This document shows positions 1 to 9,393 of a stretch of DNA of 64,000 nucleotides, one piece after another. Both the position numbers and the translations under genes were made by a program. The DNA is taken from contig JAJTWR010000122.1 in the NCBI GenBank assembly GCA_021613335.1, forward strand, positions 78,890 to 142,889. The letters are read 5' to 3'. The notes under the pieces are model-generated. The model ran no database searches. It had not been told where the DNA came from and worked only from the letters and a program-made list of their open reading frames with translations. The stretch is from Whitmania pigra (Eukaryota; Annelida; Clitellata; Hirudinida; Haemopidae). Within the stretch, counting starts at the first letter, position 1; every line of letters starts with the position of its first letter.

Positions 1-179
1 GCGCCACGATCGACACAGCCAGACCGAAAGCATATTACATGCCAAGTTCCCAGCCACCGGTAAAGCGCACAATATGGAGGGTTTTGTTTTTACCCGGTTT
101 TCGATGCAAATAAAATAATCACGCTCATGCCTATTATTTAGGCAAATAGCCTAAAATTTATTCTATCCCCTGCTTGCTG
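1..179. other. Noncoding left edge with AT-rich hairpin
   Basis: No convincing gene is visible here. A perfect inverted repeat, TTTAGGC at 137-143 and GCCTAAA at 149-155 with a 5-base loop, is followed by an A/T-rich run. It could be the terminator of a gene lying to the left of the window. Confidence 0.4.
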
Positions 180-530
180 CCTTAACAAGGGCGGCTGCTG
201 ACGGCAGTCTGCCTTCACCTGAGGGCCCGGCAAAAGGCTGAGATGGGGGATTGTGTCTCTCAAGCAGTCCAAAACCTCGTCCAGCGGCAGCAGCGTTTTC
301 TGCCGGGAAGTCGCCGCGATGGCTTCCTCGGCCGTCGTTGGCGCCGTGCTCTTCGGTTCCTTGGGGCCCATCGGCGCGTCGGCCGTGGCGGTTCGCTTGC
401 GCCGCTTCGCTACCGTCTTCGGGTTTACTCCATAGCGGGCGGCAAGGGCCCCGGCGCTTTCTTGCGACGCTTGGAACAAGGCTCGAAGACGCGTCGTCGT
501 GCGGGCGCTGCCGTGAAAAACACTTGCCAT
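180..530 (-). pseudogene. IS481-type transposase N-terminal fragment
   Basis: Reading leftward from an ATG at 530, the protein shows an N-terminal helix-turn-helix region of IS481-like transposases (ARYGVNPKTVAKRRKR), followed by a stretch ending near IPHLS. The DDE catalytic domain is absent, so this is a truncated element. A related N-terminal fragment lies at about 58756-58890 on the plus strand. Confidence 0.6.
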
Positions 531-585
531 AACGCATCCTCTTCCTGGAAGCCTGTCAGGAATTTCGTGTATGGGCGCGTATGAT

Positions 586-804
586 GGGATGGACGGCTTT
601 GTCTCCCGCGTCCAGCGGAAAAAGCCGAAGGGGCGCTCCATGGCCCGCCGGACGGCCATCGCCAACGGCCGGAAATCCAGGATCCGCGGCCATGTCGAGC
701 ATGTCTTTGCCGAGCGGAAATCGAGAATGGGCCTCGTCATCCGCACCATCGGCATGATCCGAGCCGCTCCGTTGTGCGGTGGTGCCCAGAGGTATTGGCG
801 TTGA
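586..804 (+). pseudogene. IS5-family transposase C-terminal fragment
   Basis: The plus strand encodes the typical C-terminal end of an IS5-family transposase (SRVQRKKPKG, then HVEHVFAERKSRMGLVIRTIG), with homology fading after about 760. There is no N-terminal or central catalytic part. A close relative of the same tail lies at 61010-61264, so two truncated relatives of one element sit near the two ends of the window. Confidence 0.65.
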
Positions 805-980
805 TATCGGTGGCAACGATCTCAGCGGCCGATCTGCCGCGGCGGCAGTATTTGGCGTGCTGTCGGTGCCTGGCATTATAAAACATTATGCGATGAATTT
901 TTGATAACGATTGGACGATCGATCTGGAAAAACGCCAAATGAACGGAATGTCGAGATCGGAGCGTTAGGAGGGGAACAAA

Positions 981-1457
981 ATGACCAATCGTGCGCTGTA
1001 TCTCAAATTCGTCGATTCCTCGGTCGAGGGCATAATAGATCTTTATTGGGATGCCGCGCCCAAGACCTGTAAAGGGCTATGGGGCGCGCTGGAAAAGCCA
1101 ATCCGTTGGCCTGCTATCCATGCTATGTTTTCAGGCCCGGAGATCATGATGGGGTTGCCGGAAGAGAATCGTAATTTCGATCCACCCAAGCTACCGCCGG
1201 AAAACCAGACGGTTATTCCTGAACCAGGTGAGTTGCTATGGTTTTATCAGCCAAAAAACCTCTTCAAGATCGATCCAGAAGAATTCTGGGAAATCGGTCT
1301 GTTTTATGGCGCCGGCGGACGAACCTTCGGGCCTACCGGTTGGATCCCCTGCACCTATTTCGGTAAAATGACGAAAAATCTTGAGAATGTCGCGACGCAA
1401 TGCCGACTGATTCGTAAAGAGGGAGCAAAAATTGTGGAAATTGGGCGTGTAAGATAA
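981..1457 (+). CDS. DUF3830 family protein
   Basis: This 158-residue protein resembles the DUF3830 family, which has a cyclophilin-like fold and no established activity. Family-like features are an early APKTCKGLWGAL segment and a central stretch of Pro and Gly before a GxxxxxPTGWIP-like end. A strong Shine-Dalgarno (TAGGAGGGG) lies just upstream of the ATG. It is the first gene of a likely operon, 36 bases ahead of an ABC binding-protein gene. DUF3830 genes are often found with ABC importers and amidohydrolases, so an accessory role in uptake or processing of the imported substrate is plausible but unproven. Confidence 0.7.
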   Translation: MTNRALYLKFVDSSVEGIIDLYWDAAPKTCKGLWGALEKPIRWPAIHAMFSGPEIMMGLPEENRNFDPPKLPPENQTVIPEPGELLWFYQPKNLFKIDPEEFWEIGLFYGAGGRTFGPTGWIPCTYFGKMTKNLENVATQCRLIRKEGAKIVEIGRVR

Positions 1458-1499
1458 TTCTATAGGTCATCAGATTTGTAGTAAAAAGAGGAAATGGCT

Positions 1500-2540
1500 A
1501 TGAAGAAAAACTTTGCCGCGCTTTCTTTATTTGCGTTGATTTTTACCTTGTGGGCGCTCGTTACCAGCGCTCAGGAGAAGAATCTTGTCATAAATTCATT
1601 TGGCGGCGCCTACGAAACAGCGCATAAAAAATGCGTTATCGAACCATTTATGGCCGCGACCGGGGCAAAGGTCCAACTTGTCACGGCCTATTCCGCCGAT
1701 GCTTTCGCTCAATTGCGGGCTCAGAAAAATGCACCGCAATTCGATGTCATCAACTTCTCTGGCGGTCAAGAGATCGTTGGAGCGGCGGAGGGTTTGCTCT
1801 CGCCAATCAATCCGGCAAAGCTGGTCAATATCGACTCTCTCTACGATTTTGCAAAGGCCAATCTTGCCAAGGGCGAGGGGCCGGCCTATTCCGCCGCTGC
1901 GATCGGGCTTATTTATAACAGCGATAAATCGCCAAAAGCGCTGAAAAGCTGGAACGATCTTCTTGATCCGGCATTGAACGAGCATCTGGTTCTAACCGAT
2001 ATTTCCAACGGTTATGGAATGCTTGGCTTCTTGATGCTCAACCAGATAAGAGGCGGCAGCCTCGATAATATTCAACCTGGTCTGGACGCGGTGGCCAAGC
2101 TGCTAAAAGGCGGCGCGACGATCGTTTCCAAATCTCCGGAAATTCAGCAGGAATTCGCGCAGAACAATGCCTGGGCGGCCCCCTATGCCTCGGATTACGC
2201 CTTCACATTGCGCAACGCGGGGCTGCCAGCAAAGTTTGCTCAAGGCGCCGAGGGAACTCCGGTCAGTTATATCACCGCCAATTTGGTGGCCAACCGCCCG
2301 AACCAGGATTTGGCGCTGAAATTCATCGATATGTCGATCGCGCCGACGGCACAGATCTGTTTTGCTGAGGCGCTGCGTTACACACCGACAAATGCCGCGG
2401 CGAAGCTTCCACCGGAAATTGCGGCCGATGTCGCTTATGGCGCCAACGGGGTGAAGAACCTTATCCGGTTCGACCCGGCAAAAATTGAAGCCAACCGGGC
2501 GGCCTGGGTAGAGGCCTGGAAGAAGACCATCGCCAAATAG
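1500..2540 (+). CDS. ABC transporter substrate-binding protein, polyamine type
   Basis: Periplasmic solute-binding protein of the PotD/PotF-like group, about 346 residues. The N-terminus has Lys residues, a hydrophobic core (LSLFALIFTLWALVTSA) and a likely signal peptidase site before QEKN, followed by the family-typical NSFGGAYE. It should deliver its ligand to the permeases encoded downstream. An ATG also exists at 1494, but AGAGGA at 1487-1492 is correctly spaced for the ATG at 1500, which I prefer. The ligand cannot be read from the sequence; polyamines, or related amino or carboxylate compounds, are the usual ligands of the group. Confidence 0.85.
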   Translation: MKKNFAALSLFALIFTLWALVTSAQEKNLVINSFGGAYETAHKKCVIEPFMAATGAKVQLVTAYSADAFAQLRAQKNAPQFDVINFSGGQEIVGAAEGLLSPINPAKLVNIDSLYDFAKANLAKGEGPAYSAAAIGLIYNSDKSPKALKSWNDLLDPALNEHLVLTDISNGYGMLGFLMLNQIRGGSLDNIQPGLDAVAKLLKGGATIVSKSPEIQQEFAQNNAWAAPYASDYAFTLRNAGLPAKFAQGAEGTPVSYITANLVANRPNQDLALKFIDMSIAPTAQICFAEALRYTPTNAAAKLPPEIAADVAYGANGVKNLIRFDPAKIEANRAAWVEAWKKTIAK

Positions 2541-2554
2541 GCGCAAACGCGCCT
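2539..2554 (+). promoter_or_regulatory. Intercistronic hairpin after binding-protein gene
   Basis: AGGCGC and GCGCCT flank a 4-base loop immediately at the stop codon of the binding-protein gene, with no T-run after it. Hairpins at this position in ABC importer operons often stabilise the abundant binding-protein mRNA relative to the permease message. That role is an inference here. Confidence 0.4.
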
Positions 2555-2609
2555 TGGAGAGTATCGAGTATCTATCCAGCGCAGGACCGGCAGCGGAGAG
2601 GGGCGCTTG

Positions 2610-3431
2610 ATGCGTAATCGTACGGAAAATCTTTTGCTGGCCCTGCCGGGGCTGCTACTTTTGGCCCTGGCTTTTTTCCTGCCCATCCTCCAGATGCTGG
2701 CCCTCAGCGTTTCGGGCCCCGATGGCCTGACATTGACGCATTTCGCCCGCTTTCTCGGCGACGCTTATTATCTTGGCGTTCTCTGGCGCACGGCGAGGCT
2801 TTCGCTGGCGATTACCTCCATCTGCGCCCTGATCGGATTTCCCCTTGCCTATATCATGGCGCGCGTCGGGCGCGGGCTGCGGCTGTGGCTTATCGTTATG
2901 GTCATTCTCCCCCTCATGACCAGCGTCGTGATCCGCACCTTCGGCTGGATGGTGTTGTTAAACCGCTCGGGCATCGTGCCCGAAATGTTGCGGGCGCTTG
3001 GTCTTGTCGGTCGAAATTTCACTCTTATGCAGACGGAAGGCGCTATCATCCTTGGTATGACGCAGGTATTGCTGCCTTTCATGGGTCTTTCGATTCTGGG
3101 CGTGGCGATGCGCATCGATCCACGCCTGGAGGAAGCGGCAAGAACCATGGGATGCTCGTTCCCGCGCACGCTTGTGAGCGTGGTTCTTCCGCTTTGTTTG
3201 CCTGGAATCGTCGCCGGCTCTCTGCTCGTCTTTACCCTGTCCGCTAGTTCCTTCGTAACGCCCGGTCTTCTGGGCGGCGCGCGCATACAAGTTCTGGCGG
3301 CCTCCATCTACGCTTCTGTGACTCAGACTTTGGATTGGCCCTTTGCGGCGGCGCAAGCCGTTATTTTGTTCGTTGGCATCCTCTTGATCATGATTCCTTA
3401 CACCAAGGCAACGGCGCGCGCTCATGGTTAA
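2610..3431 (+). CDS. ABC transporter permease, PotB-like
   Basis: Inner-membrane permease of about 273 residues with roughly six hydrophobic segments. It carries the BPD_transp_1 coupling loop (EEAARTMGCSFPRTLVSVVLP, residues about 175-195) that contacts the ATPase. An upstream in-frame TTG at 2607 is possible, but the ATG at 2610 follows a GGAGAGGGG purine run and is preferred. It overlaps the next permease gene by 8 bases, which indicates translational coupling. It would form the heterodimeric channel with the following gene product. Confidence 0.88.
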   Translation: MRNRTENLLLALPGLLLLALAFFLPILQMLALSVSGPDGLTLTHFARFLGDAYYLGVLWRTARLSLAITSICALIGFPLAYIMARVGRGLRLWLIVMVILPLMTSVVIRTFGWMVLLNRSGIVPEMLRALGLVGRNFTLMQTEGAIILGMTQVLLPFMGLSILGVAMRIDPRLEEAARTMGCSFPRTLVSVVLPLCLPGIVAGSLLVFTLSASSFVTPGLLGGARIQVLAASIYASVTQTLDWPFAAAQAVILFVGILLIMIPYTKATARAHG

Positions 3432-4227
3432 GACGATCCCCGCTTATATTCGTATCGCTGCAACGATCTTTGTGGTTTTAACCGCCTTGTTGTTGCTGGC
3501 TCCGCTTATCGTTGTCATCGGCGCTTCCTTCAGCGCCAGCCAGTTCGTCGTTTTCCCGCCGCAGGGTCTGTCGCTGGAATGGTACAAGAAGGTTCTGTCT
3601 TCGGCTGAATATATGACGGGCGCTTTTGTCAGTGTGATCGTGGCGCTGCTGGTCACCCTCTCGGCGACGCTGATTGGCGGCGCAGCCGCCGTAGCGCTTC
3701 ATCGCAGACAATTGCCGGGATCGCACATGGTTTCCATGTTTTTTTTGTCGCCCCTGATTCTGCCGACAATCATCTATGCGATCGGTTTGTTAATGCTCTG
3801 GAGCGCGTTTTTCGGCCCTGTTTCCATTGTTACTCTTTGGATCGGTCATACCGTTGTCGCCATGCCCTATACGATTCGTACGACGCTGGCTGCGCTTGCG
3901 GAATCCGACCCTTTTCTCGAGGAGGCGGCGCGCACCATGGGAGCGAACCGCCTGCAATGCCTGTGGTTGATTCTTGTGCCGCAATCTCTTCCAGGTCTTG
4001 CGGCTGGCGCATTCTTTGCGTTCAACATTTCCTTCGATGAGGCGGTGTTATCGCTTTTTCTGCGCAAGCCCGGCTTGATCACCTTGCCGGTACACATCTA
4101 CGGACAACTTGAATTCAGCCCCGATCCGTCGGTTGCCGCGGTTTCAACCATCATGATCATGCTGACCGTGATTCTCATTTTAGTCATCGATCGCCTTATT
4201 GGCATCAACAAATTTGCGAGCGTTTGA
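3424..4227 (+). CDS. ABC transporter permease, PotC-like
   Basis: Second permease subunit, 267 residues, with an N-terminal membrane anchor and several further hydrophobic helices. The EAA loop (EEAARTMGANRLQCLWLILVP) lies about two thirds along. Its start overlaps the end of the previous permease gene, and its stop is 2 bases before the ATPase start, so the three are one transcription unit. The subunit size and the EAA motif match PotC or YdcV-like permeases. Confidence 0.88.
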   Translation: MVKTIPAYIRIAATIFVVLTALLLLAPLIVVIGASFSASQFVVFPPQGLSLEWYKKVLSSAEYMTGAFVSVIVALLVTLSATLIGGAAAVALHRRQLPGSHMVSMFFLSPLILPTIIYAIGLLMLWSAFFGPVSIVTLWIGHTVVAMPYTIRTTLAALAESDPFLEEAARTMGANRLQCLWLILVPQSLPGLAAGAFFAFNISFDEAVLSLFLRKPGLITLPVHIYGQLEFSPDPSVAAVSTIMIMLTVILILVIDRLIGINKFASV

Positions 4228-4229
4228 GC

Positions 4230-5270
4230 ATGGCCAAGGTTCGGCTTGATCGAATCAAAAAATCCTTCGGGTCCGTCGAGGTGCTGCATGGCATATCCCT
4301 AGACATTGAATCGGGTCAGTTTGTCAGCCTGCTTGGCCCTTCCGGCTGCGGTAAAACCACTTTGCTGCGCATTGTCGCCGGTCTTGAGAACGTTACCTCT
4401 GGCTCTGTTGTGATCGGCGACCGAACGGTCACGGATCTGCCGCCGGAAAAACGAGACATCGCGATGATGTTTCAATCTTATGCTTTGCTCCCACATTTGT
4501 CGGTTTCAGAGAATGTGCGTTTTCCTCTGCGGATGCGGGCCGTGGGGTCGCGCGAACAGCAGGCGGAACGGGTTAGGGCGGCTTTGGAAACCGTTCAACT
4601 TGGCAAGTTGGGCGATCGCATGCCTCGCCAGCTTTCCGGCGGCCAGCAACAGCGTGTGGCCTTGGCGCGGGCGATTGTTTCCCAACCAAAAATTTTGCTG
4701 CTCGATGAACCGCTGTCCAACCTCGATGCACGGCTGCGCGAGGATATGCAGGTCGAATTGATCGAGATCCACCGGCGCTTGAGGCTGACCACCTTGTTTG
4801 TCACGCACGATCAAGAAGAGGCGCTAAGCCTCTCTGACCGGGTAGTGCTGCTCAATAAAGGCAAGATCGAGCAAGAAGGCGAGCCGGCGAATTTGTACGC
4901 GTATCCTGCGAGTGAATTTGCTTCCAGTTTCATAGGTTCGGCGAATATTCTGCCGGTCGATGTTGTCGAGGAAGAAAAGGGCCCGATAGCCAGGCTGGCT
5001 GACGGCCAGACATTGCCGCTGCCGCCGACCGTTACCCTGCGTGGCAGGGCGCAGCTTATTCTAAGGCAGGAAGATTTGACTGTGGGTAAAAACGGCTGTT
5101 TGACCGCGCAAATGCGCGCGCGCATTTATCTTGGCGCCTCCAATCGCTATGTTCTTACGCTTGCCGGACAGGATATCCGGGTACTGACCGGGAATGAGAA
5201 AAACTTCGAAAATGAGACCGTAGTGTCGCTTGGCATCGATCCATCGCGCCTTCGCGTGATCGGCTGCTGA
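4230..5270 (+). CDS. ABC transporter ATP-binding protein, PotA-like
   Basis: Cytoplasmic ATPase of about 346 residues that powers the importer encoded by the preceding genes. Visible motifs are Walker A GPSGCGKTT (residues about 36-44), the signature LSGGQQQR and Walker B ILLLDEPLSNLD, followed by the H-loop VTHDQEEA. A C-terminal TOBE-like regulatory domain occupies roughly residues 260-345, as in PotA. A TTG two codons upstream is possible, but the ATG at 4230 is preferred. It is the last intact gene of the operon. Confidence 0.9.
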   Translation: MAKVRLDRIKKSFGSVEVLHGISLDIESGQFVSLLGPSGCGKTTLLRIVAGLENVTSGSVVIGDRTVTDLPPEKRDIAMMFQSYALLPHLSVSENVRFPLRMRAVGSREQQAERVRAALETVQLGKLGDRMPRQLSGGQQQRVALARAIVSQPKILLLDEPLSNLDARLREDMQVELIEIHRRLRLTTLFVTHDQEEALSLSDRVVLLNKGKIEQEGEPANLYAYPASEFASSFIGSANILPVDVVEEEKGPIARLADGQTLPLPPTVTLRGRAQLILRQEDLTVGKNGCLTAQMRARIYLGASNRYVLTLAGQDIRVLTGNEKNFENETVVSLGIDPSRLRVIGC

Positions 5271-5276
5271 CGGTTC

Positions 5277-5475
5277 TGTCGAACATGCTTTCGATTTTGC
5301 CAAAAACGAAATTTTCATCGCTATTGTTTTGCGTGCCATTGCCAACATTCTCGAGAAAAAGGCGAAACTCCTGGCCTGGATCGAAATGCGTAACACCGGA
5401 AAACCATCGCGCCGTGCAAGGGGAGCGTTGCAAACAAGATTGCCGATGCTCTCGAATATGAGATAAGCTGACCTG
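5277..5475 (+). pseudogene. Aldehyde dehydrogenase N-terminal remnant
   Basis: Between the ATPase gene and the LysR gene, one plus-strand frame from 5278 reads like the early region of an aldehyde dehydrogenase, with helix-rich sequence, RAIANILEKKAKLLAWIEMR and then NTGKPSR. The continuation (IADALEYE) is in another frame, so there is at least one frameshift, and everything downstream is missing. In polyamine and GABA pathways an aldehyde dehydrogenase often sits beside the importer, which makes a decayed pathway gene likely. The identification rests on pattern recognition of a short segment. Confidence 0.45.
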
Positions 5476-5540
5476 CACGCATCGCTGCTTGAATACACGC
5501 AGATCCGCCATCTGATGACGGGAGCTTAACCGAGGCATAC

Positions 5541-6512
5541 ATGATGGAGGGAAGGTTTTCCGGCAGGGGCTATGCCATACGCATTCTTGATCTGAACACC
5601 TTTTTAGTCTTGGCCCGTAATCGGCACTTTGCCCGCGCCGCTCGCGAACTCAATACCACTCAACCGGCAATTTCAACCCGACTGGCAGCGCTGGAGGAGG
5701 AATTCGGTTGTCGGCTGGTACGTCGCGGCAATCGGGAATTCCGGCTGACGCCTGAGGGCGAAAAGGCTTTACAGGTTTTTCAAGACGTTCTTGAATCCCT
5801 TCACAGACTGCGCGGGGAATTACAACTGGGATGTTCTTCTTTGACAACCACCCTGCGGATTGGCGCAATTGACTCGGTTGCCTCGACCTGGATGCCGCAA
5901 CTTATAGAGGCTTTGTACGAGGAAGCTCCCAATTTGCGTGTGGAGATTACCGTTGAAGCCACCAAGGATCTTGTTCAGCATATGGTTAAAGGCGAGCTTG
6001 ACATGATCTTTTGCTTAGATCCTGCCATCGGCGATGGATTTCGCAGTTTCATCGCCTGCGTGTGGCAGATGATTTGGGCTGGTTCGCCGAAGCTTGTGCG
6101 GCATGGACACCTTTACAGCGTCGATGAATTGGCGCGCATGCCAATCATCACTTTCCCCAAGGATACGCCGCCCTACCGCCAGATCGCACCCTATTTTCAG
6201 AACGAACGGGTTCTTGCATCGAAATTGATAAGTTCGAATTCATTGTTTGCGATCATTAATTTTATCGTCGATGGTTTCGGTGTGGCTGCCTTGCCTACGG
6301 TAACGATCGAACGCGAATTGCGCGCCGGGTTGCTCAGTCGGATTGAGGTGGAGAAATGGTTCTCGCCGATGCTGATCGTTGCCTCTTACCAATCGTCGAC
6401 TCACCAGAATGTTATACAACTAGCGGTTAACCAGGTGCGTAGAGTGGCAAGCGCCTTTGTGCATTCACGGCCCGGGGTTGCCTGGACGGTCGAAACGATG
6501 CCAGAACAGTGA
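5541..6512 (+). CDS. LysR-type transcriptional regulator
   Basis: Regulator of about 323 residues with an N-terminal winged helix-turn-helix (FLVLARNRHFARAARELNTTQPAISTRLAALE split over residues about 20-50, then RRGNREFRLTPEGE) and a C-terminal co-inducer-binding domain. The LysR DNA-binding domain normally starts close to the N-terminus; here about 15 residues precede it, so an internal start is possible. It is co-directional with the ABC importer genes and the natural candidate for controlling them. The effector is unknown. Confidence 0.85.
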   Translation: MMEGRFSGRGYAIRILDLNTFLVLARNRHFARAARELNTTQPAISTRLAALEEEFGCRLVRRGNREFRLTPEGEKALQVFQDVLESLHRLRGELQLGCSSLTTTLRIGAIDSVASTWMPQLIEALYEEAPNLRVEITVEATKDLVQHMVKGELDMIFCLDPAIGDGFRSFIACVWQMIWAGSPKLVRHGHLYSVDELARMPIITFPKDTPPYRQIAPYFQNERVLASKLISSNSLFAIINFIVDGFGVAALPTVTIERELRAGLLSRIEVEKWFSPMLIVASYQSSTHQNVIQLAVNQVRRVASAFVHSRPGVAWTVETMPEQ

Positions 6513-6573
6513 CGATCTCCCATCGAAGCTTCTGGCTAGCAACTGCGTCTGTGAAATAGCCTGTTGTCGCCCC

Positions 6574-7114
6574 TTAAGTTTCGGACATTGCCTCCCGGTT
6601 TGAGCGCTGGTTGATGAACTCGCGCGGAGAACGATATCCCAGCGCGCTGTGCGGGTGAACCATGTTGTAGCGCTCGAACCATTTTGGCAACTGCGCGATG
6701 ACAGTTCTGGCATCCGGGCACGGCGAGACGCGGACATAGTCGCGCTTGAAGGTTCGAATGAAGGCTTCGGCCATGCCGTTGGATTGCAGGCTTTCGATCG
6801 GCGTCGTCAGGGGCTCGAGCCCGATCTGCCTTGCGCAGGACCGCGTCTCGCTTGACAGATAACAGGAGCCGTTATCTGTCAGCCATTCGACCACGTTAGG
6901 CAGCCGATTGACGCGGCCGAACCGGCGCTCGGCGCCGGTGACCATCAGATCGCGGATATCCTCACCTCTGATCCCTTCGGTTGTGGCGGCGTGCCCCGCA
7001 ATCTCGCGATCGCAGCAATCGAGGGAAAAGGCAACGCGAGCCTTCTCCTTGTTCTCGCAGGTGATCTCGAAGCCATCGGCCAGCTTGTCGAAGATTTTCT
7101 CATTGAGGCGCTCG
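6574..7114 (-). pseudogene. IS3-family (IS2 group) OrfB C-terminal fragment
   Basis: The minus strand encodes the C-terminal part of an IS2-group OrfB transposase: an integrase-core stretch with TDNGSCY, the following NGMAEAFIRTFKRDY and the terminal HSALGYRSPREF. The N-terminal half is missing because the IS256 element abuts at 7115. The reading frame itself is open to the junction. Confidence 0.75.
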
Positions 7115-8478
7115 GGTCGTGTCCCCATCCGTGGTGTAGGTGATCAGTTGTCACTAGCGATCTCCGGGTAGGGTCGGGTTGCGAGACGCGCACCTAACCA
7201 GAGGATCACCGATGACCAACGAGATGATGAGCCTTCGCACGCTGGTGGAGAAGACCCCCGACGCGGATATCCTACGCGAGATGATCGGCTTTGCGGCCAA
7301 GCGCCTGATGGAGATGGAGGTCGGCAGCCTGACGGGCGCCGGCTACGGCGAGAAGAGCCCCGACCGGCTGGCGCAGCGCAATGGCTACCGGGACCGGGCC
7401 TGGGAGACACGCGCTGGAACCGTCGAGCTGCGCATCCCCAAGCTGCGCCAGGGAAGTTACTTCCCTGGCTTCCTGGAGCCGCGGCGGCTGGCCGAGAAGG
7501 CCCTGACAGCCGTGATCCAGGAAGCCTACGTCCAGGGTATCTCGACGCGCTCGGTCGATGATCTCGTCAAGGCGCTGGGCATGAGCGGCATCTCGAAGAG
7601 CCAGGTCAGCCGGCTGTGCGAAGAGATCGACGGCAAGGTGAAGGCCTTCCTCGAGCGGCCGATTGAGGGCGACTGGCCCTATCTGTGGGTCGATGCGACT
7701 TACGTGAAGGTGCGCCAAGCCGGGCGCATCGTCTCGGTGGCCGTCATCGTGGCGGTCGGGGTGAACACCGACGGCCGGCGCGAGGTGCTGGGCATGGATA
7801 TCGGTCCATCGGAAGCCGAGACGTTCTGGACAGCCTTCCTGCGCAAGCTGGCGCGACGCGGCCTGCGCGGCGTGAAGCTTGTCGTCTCGGATGCCCACGA
7901 GGGCCTCAAGGCCGCTGTGTCGAAGGTTTTGACCGCCACCTGGCAGCGCTGCCGGGTGCACTTCATGCGCAACGCCCTTGCCCATGCGGGGCGCAGCGGC
8001 CGGCGCGTCGTCTCCGCCTTCATCGCCACGGCCTTCGCCCAAGATGACGCCGAGGCGGCGAGCGCCCAATGGAGGCGCGTCGCCGACCAGATCCGCCCCA
8101 AGGTCTCCAAGCTTGCCGCCTTGATGGACGAGGCGGAGCCCGATGTGCTGGCCTACATGAGCTTTCCGCCGCAGCACCGCACCAAGCTGCACTCGACAAA
8201 CCCGCTGGAGCGTCTCAATGGCGAAATCAAGCGGCGCACCGAGGTCGTCGGGATCTTCCCCAACGAGGCCGCTATCGTCCGCCTCGTCGGCGCGATCCTG
8301 CTCGAACAGAACGACGAGTGGGCCGTGCAACGCGCCCGCTATATGACGCTGGAAACCATCGCTCCTTTCGGCGATGATCCCACCGTCATCCTGCCCGTCG
8401 CGGCAGCCTGACCGGTTCGGCGCTGCCCCAGGACGCTGCCCAAGCTCGGCCACCTACACCACGGATGGGGACAGGACC
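7115..8478 (+). mobile_element. IS256-family element, copy 1
   Basis: A 1364-bp element bounded by 28-base terminal inverted repeats that differ at one position (GGTCGTGTCCCCATCC at the left end, GGTCCTGTCCCCATCC reading in from the right end). The boundaries are set by comparison with the copy at 35466-36829, which has a clean target duplication. Here the left flank belongs to an IS2-group transposase and the right flank to an IS407-group transposase, and no true target duplication is present. Confidence 0.9.
7212..8411 (+). CDS. IS256-family transposase, copy 1
   Basis: Intact mutator-type DDE transposase of 399 residues. Catalytic positions are visible as [10 protein letters not shown] (first Asp), VVSDAHEGL (second Asp) and [15 protein letters not shown] (Glu). 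The ATG at 7212 follows AGAGGA and is preferred to an upstream in-frame TTG. The protein differs from the copies at 35563 and 59504 by only single residues, which points to recent transposition. Confidence 0.93.
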   Translation: MTNEMMSLRTLVEKTPDADILREMIGFAAKRLMEMEVGSLTGAGYGEKSPDRLAQRNGYRDRAWETRAGTVELRIPKLRQGSYFPGFLEPRRLAEKALTAVIQEAYVQGISTRSVDDLVKALGMSGISKSQVSRLCEEIDGKVKAFLERPIEGDWPYLWVDATYVKVRQAGRIVSVAVIVAVGVNTDGRREVLGMDIGPSEAETFWTAFLRKLARRGLRGVKLVVSDAHEGLKAAVSKVLTATWQRCRVHFMRNALAHAGRSGRRVVSAFIATAFAQDDAEAASAQWRRVADQIRPKVSKLAALMDEAEPDVLAYMSFPPQHRTKLHSTNPLERLNGEIKRRTEVVGIFPNEAAIVRLVGAILLEQNDEWAVQRARYMTLETIAPFGDDPTVILPVAAA

Positions 8479-9127
8479 GGCACTCGTCGCGCAGGCTACC
8501 GTTGAAGCTTTCGATGAAGGCGTTCTGCTGCGGTTTTCCTGGGTCGATGTCGTGCCACTCGACTTCATTGTCCTTCGCCCATTTCAGGAGCGCCTTGCAA
8601 GTAAACTCGGCGCCGTTGTCCGTGATGATGCTCGCGGGTTTGCCGTAGAGCCGCGCCAGCGCGTCCAACTCCCGCGTAACGCGAGAGCCCGGGATGCTGG
8701 TGTCGGCGATCGGGCCAAGATTCTCGCGGCGGCAGTCATCGTTTACCGCCAGGATGAGGAAGCGGCGCGACGCACCGAAGGCGTCAGATACGAAACCCAT
8801 CGACCAGCGCTGGTTGGGGCGCAAGGCCTCTGGCATTGCCGATCGGCTGCCGCGGGCCCGCTTGCGACCACGCCTGCGCCGAACTGACAGGCCTTCCTCC
8901 CGATGCAGGCGGTAGAGCTTCTTGTGGTTCATCGTGATGCCCTTGCGCTCGAGCAGAATGCCGATCCGGCGATCTTTCTCATTTCCTTGCGGATTTCCGG
9001 GTTATCGGGTGGACGCCAAGCGTCGCACCGTCTTCGGATCGACACCGACCAGGCCACAGGCCCGGCGTTGTGAGAGGTCGTGATCCCGCATGGCCCCGAG
9101 CGCCGCATCCCGCCGCGCCATCGGCGT
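8479..9127 (-). pseudogene. IS3-family (IS407 group) OrfB, broken
   Basis: The minus strand carries an OrfB integrase domain with [24 protein letters not shown], the catalytic ITDNGAEF and [11 protein letters not shown], then stops at the IS256 boundary. The region nearer the start (8933-9127) is split between frames by a small deletion or frameshift around 8960-9005. The transposase is therefore inactive at both ends. Confidence 0.75.
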
Positions 9128-9129
9128 CG

Positions 9130-9393
9130 TCAGTTCTTTCCCAGGAGATCCTTCAGGACGACGTTGTCCAGCATGGCATCCGCCAGCAGGCGCTTCAGCT
9201 TCGCATTCTCGTCTTCGAGTTGCTTCAGGCGCTGAGCGTCGAAGACATCCATCCCGCCATACCGGGCCTTCAGCTTGTAGAACGTCGCGGGGCTGAGCCC
9301 ATGTCGGCGGCAAACCTCCGCCGTTGCCATCCCGGCTTCCTGCTCCTTGATCATTCCGATGATCTGAGCCTCGGTGAAACGGTTTTCCCTCAT
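9130..9393 (-). CDS. IS3-family (IS407 group) OrfA
   Basis: This 87-residue OrfA has an N-terminal helix-turn-helix (FTEAQIIGMIKEQEAG, then CRRHGLSPATFYKLKARYGG) and a C-terminal leucine-rich coiled coil used for dimerisation. It is intact and sits just inside the element's right end, where the terminal repeat starts TGACCTGCC at 9457 on the minus strand. The partner OrfB is broken, so the element should be immobile on its own. Confidence 0.85.
   Translation of the reverse strand: MRENRFTEAQIIGMIKEQEAGMATAEVCRRHGLSPATFYKLKARYGGMDVFDAQRLKQLEDENAKLKRLLADAMLDNVVLKDLLGKN

Noticed and set aside
7272..8453. 393-residue frame antisense to the IS256 transposase, repeated in each copy
   Set aside because: It is a shadow of the transposase codon pattern, with no start context and no domain.
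7107..8486. GGCGCTCG and GGCACTCG flanking IS256 copy 1 as a target duplication with one mutation
   Set aside because: Each octamer is the natural coding sequence of the different IS3-family transposase on its side, so the 7 of 8 match is more likely chance.
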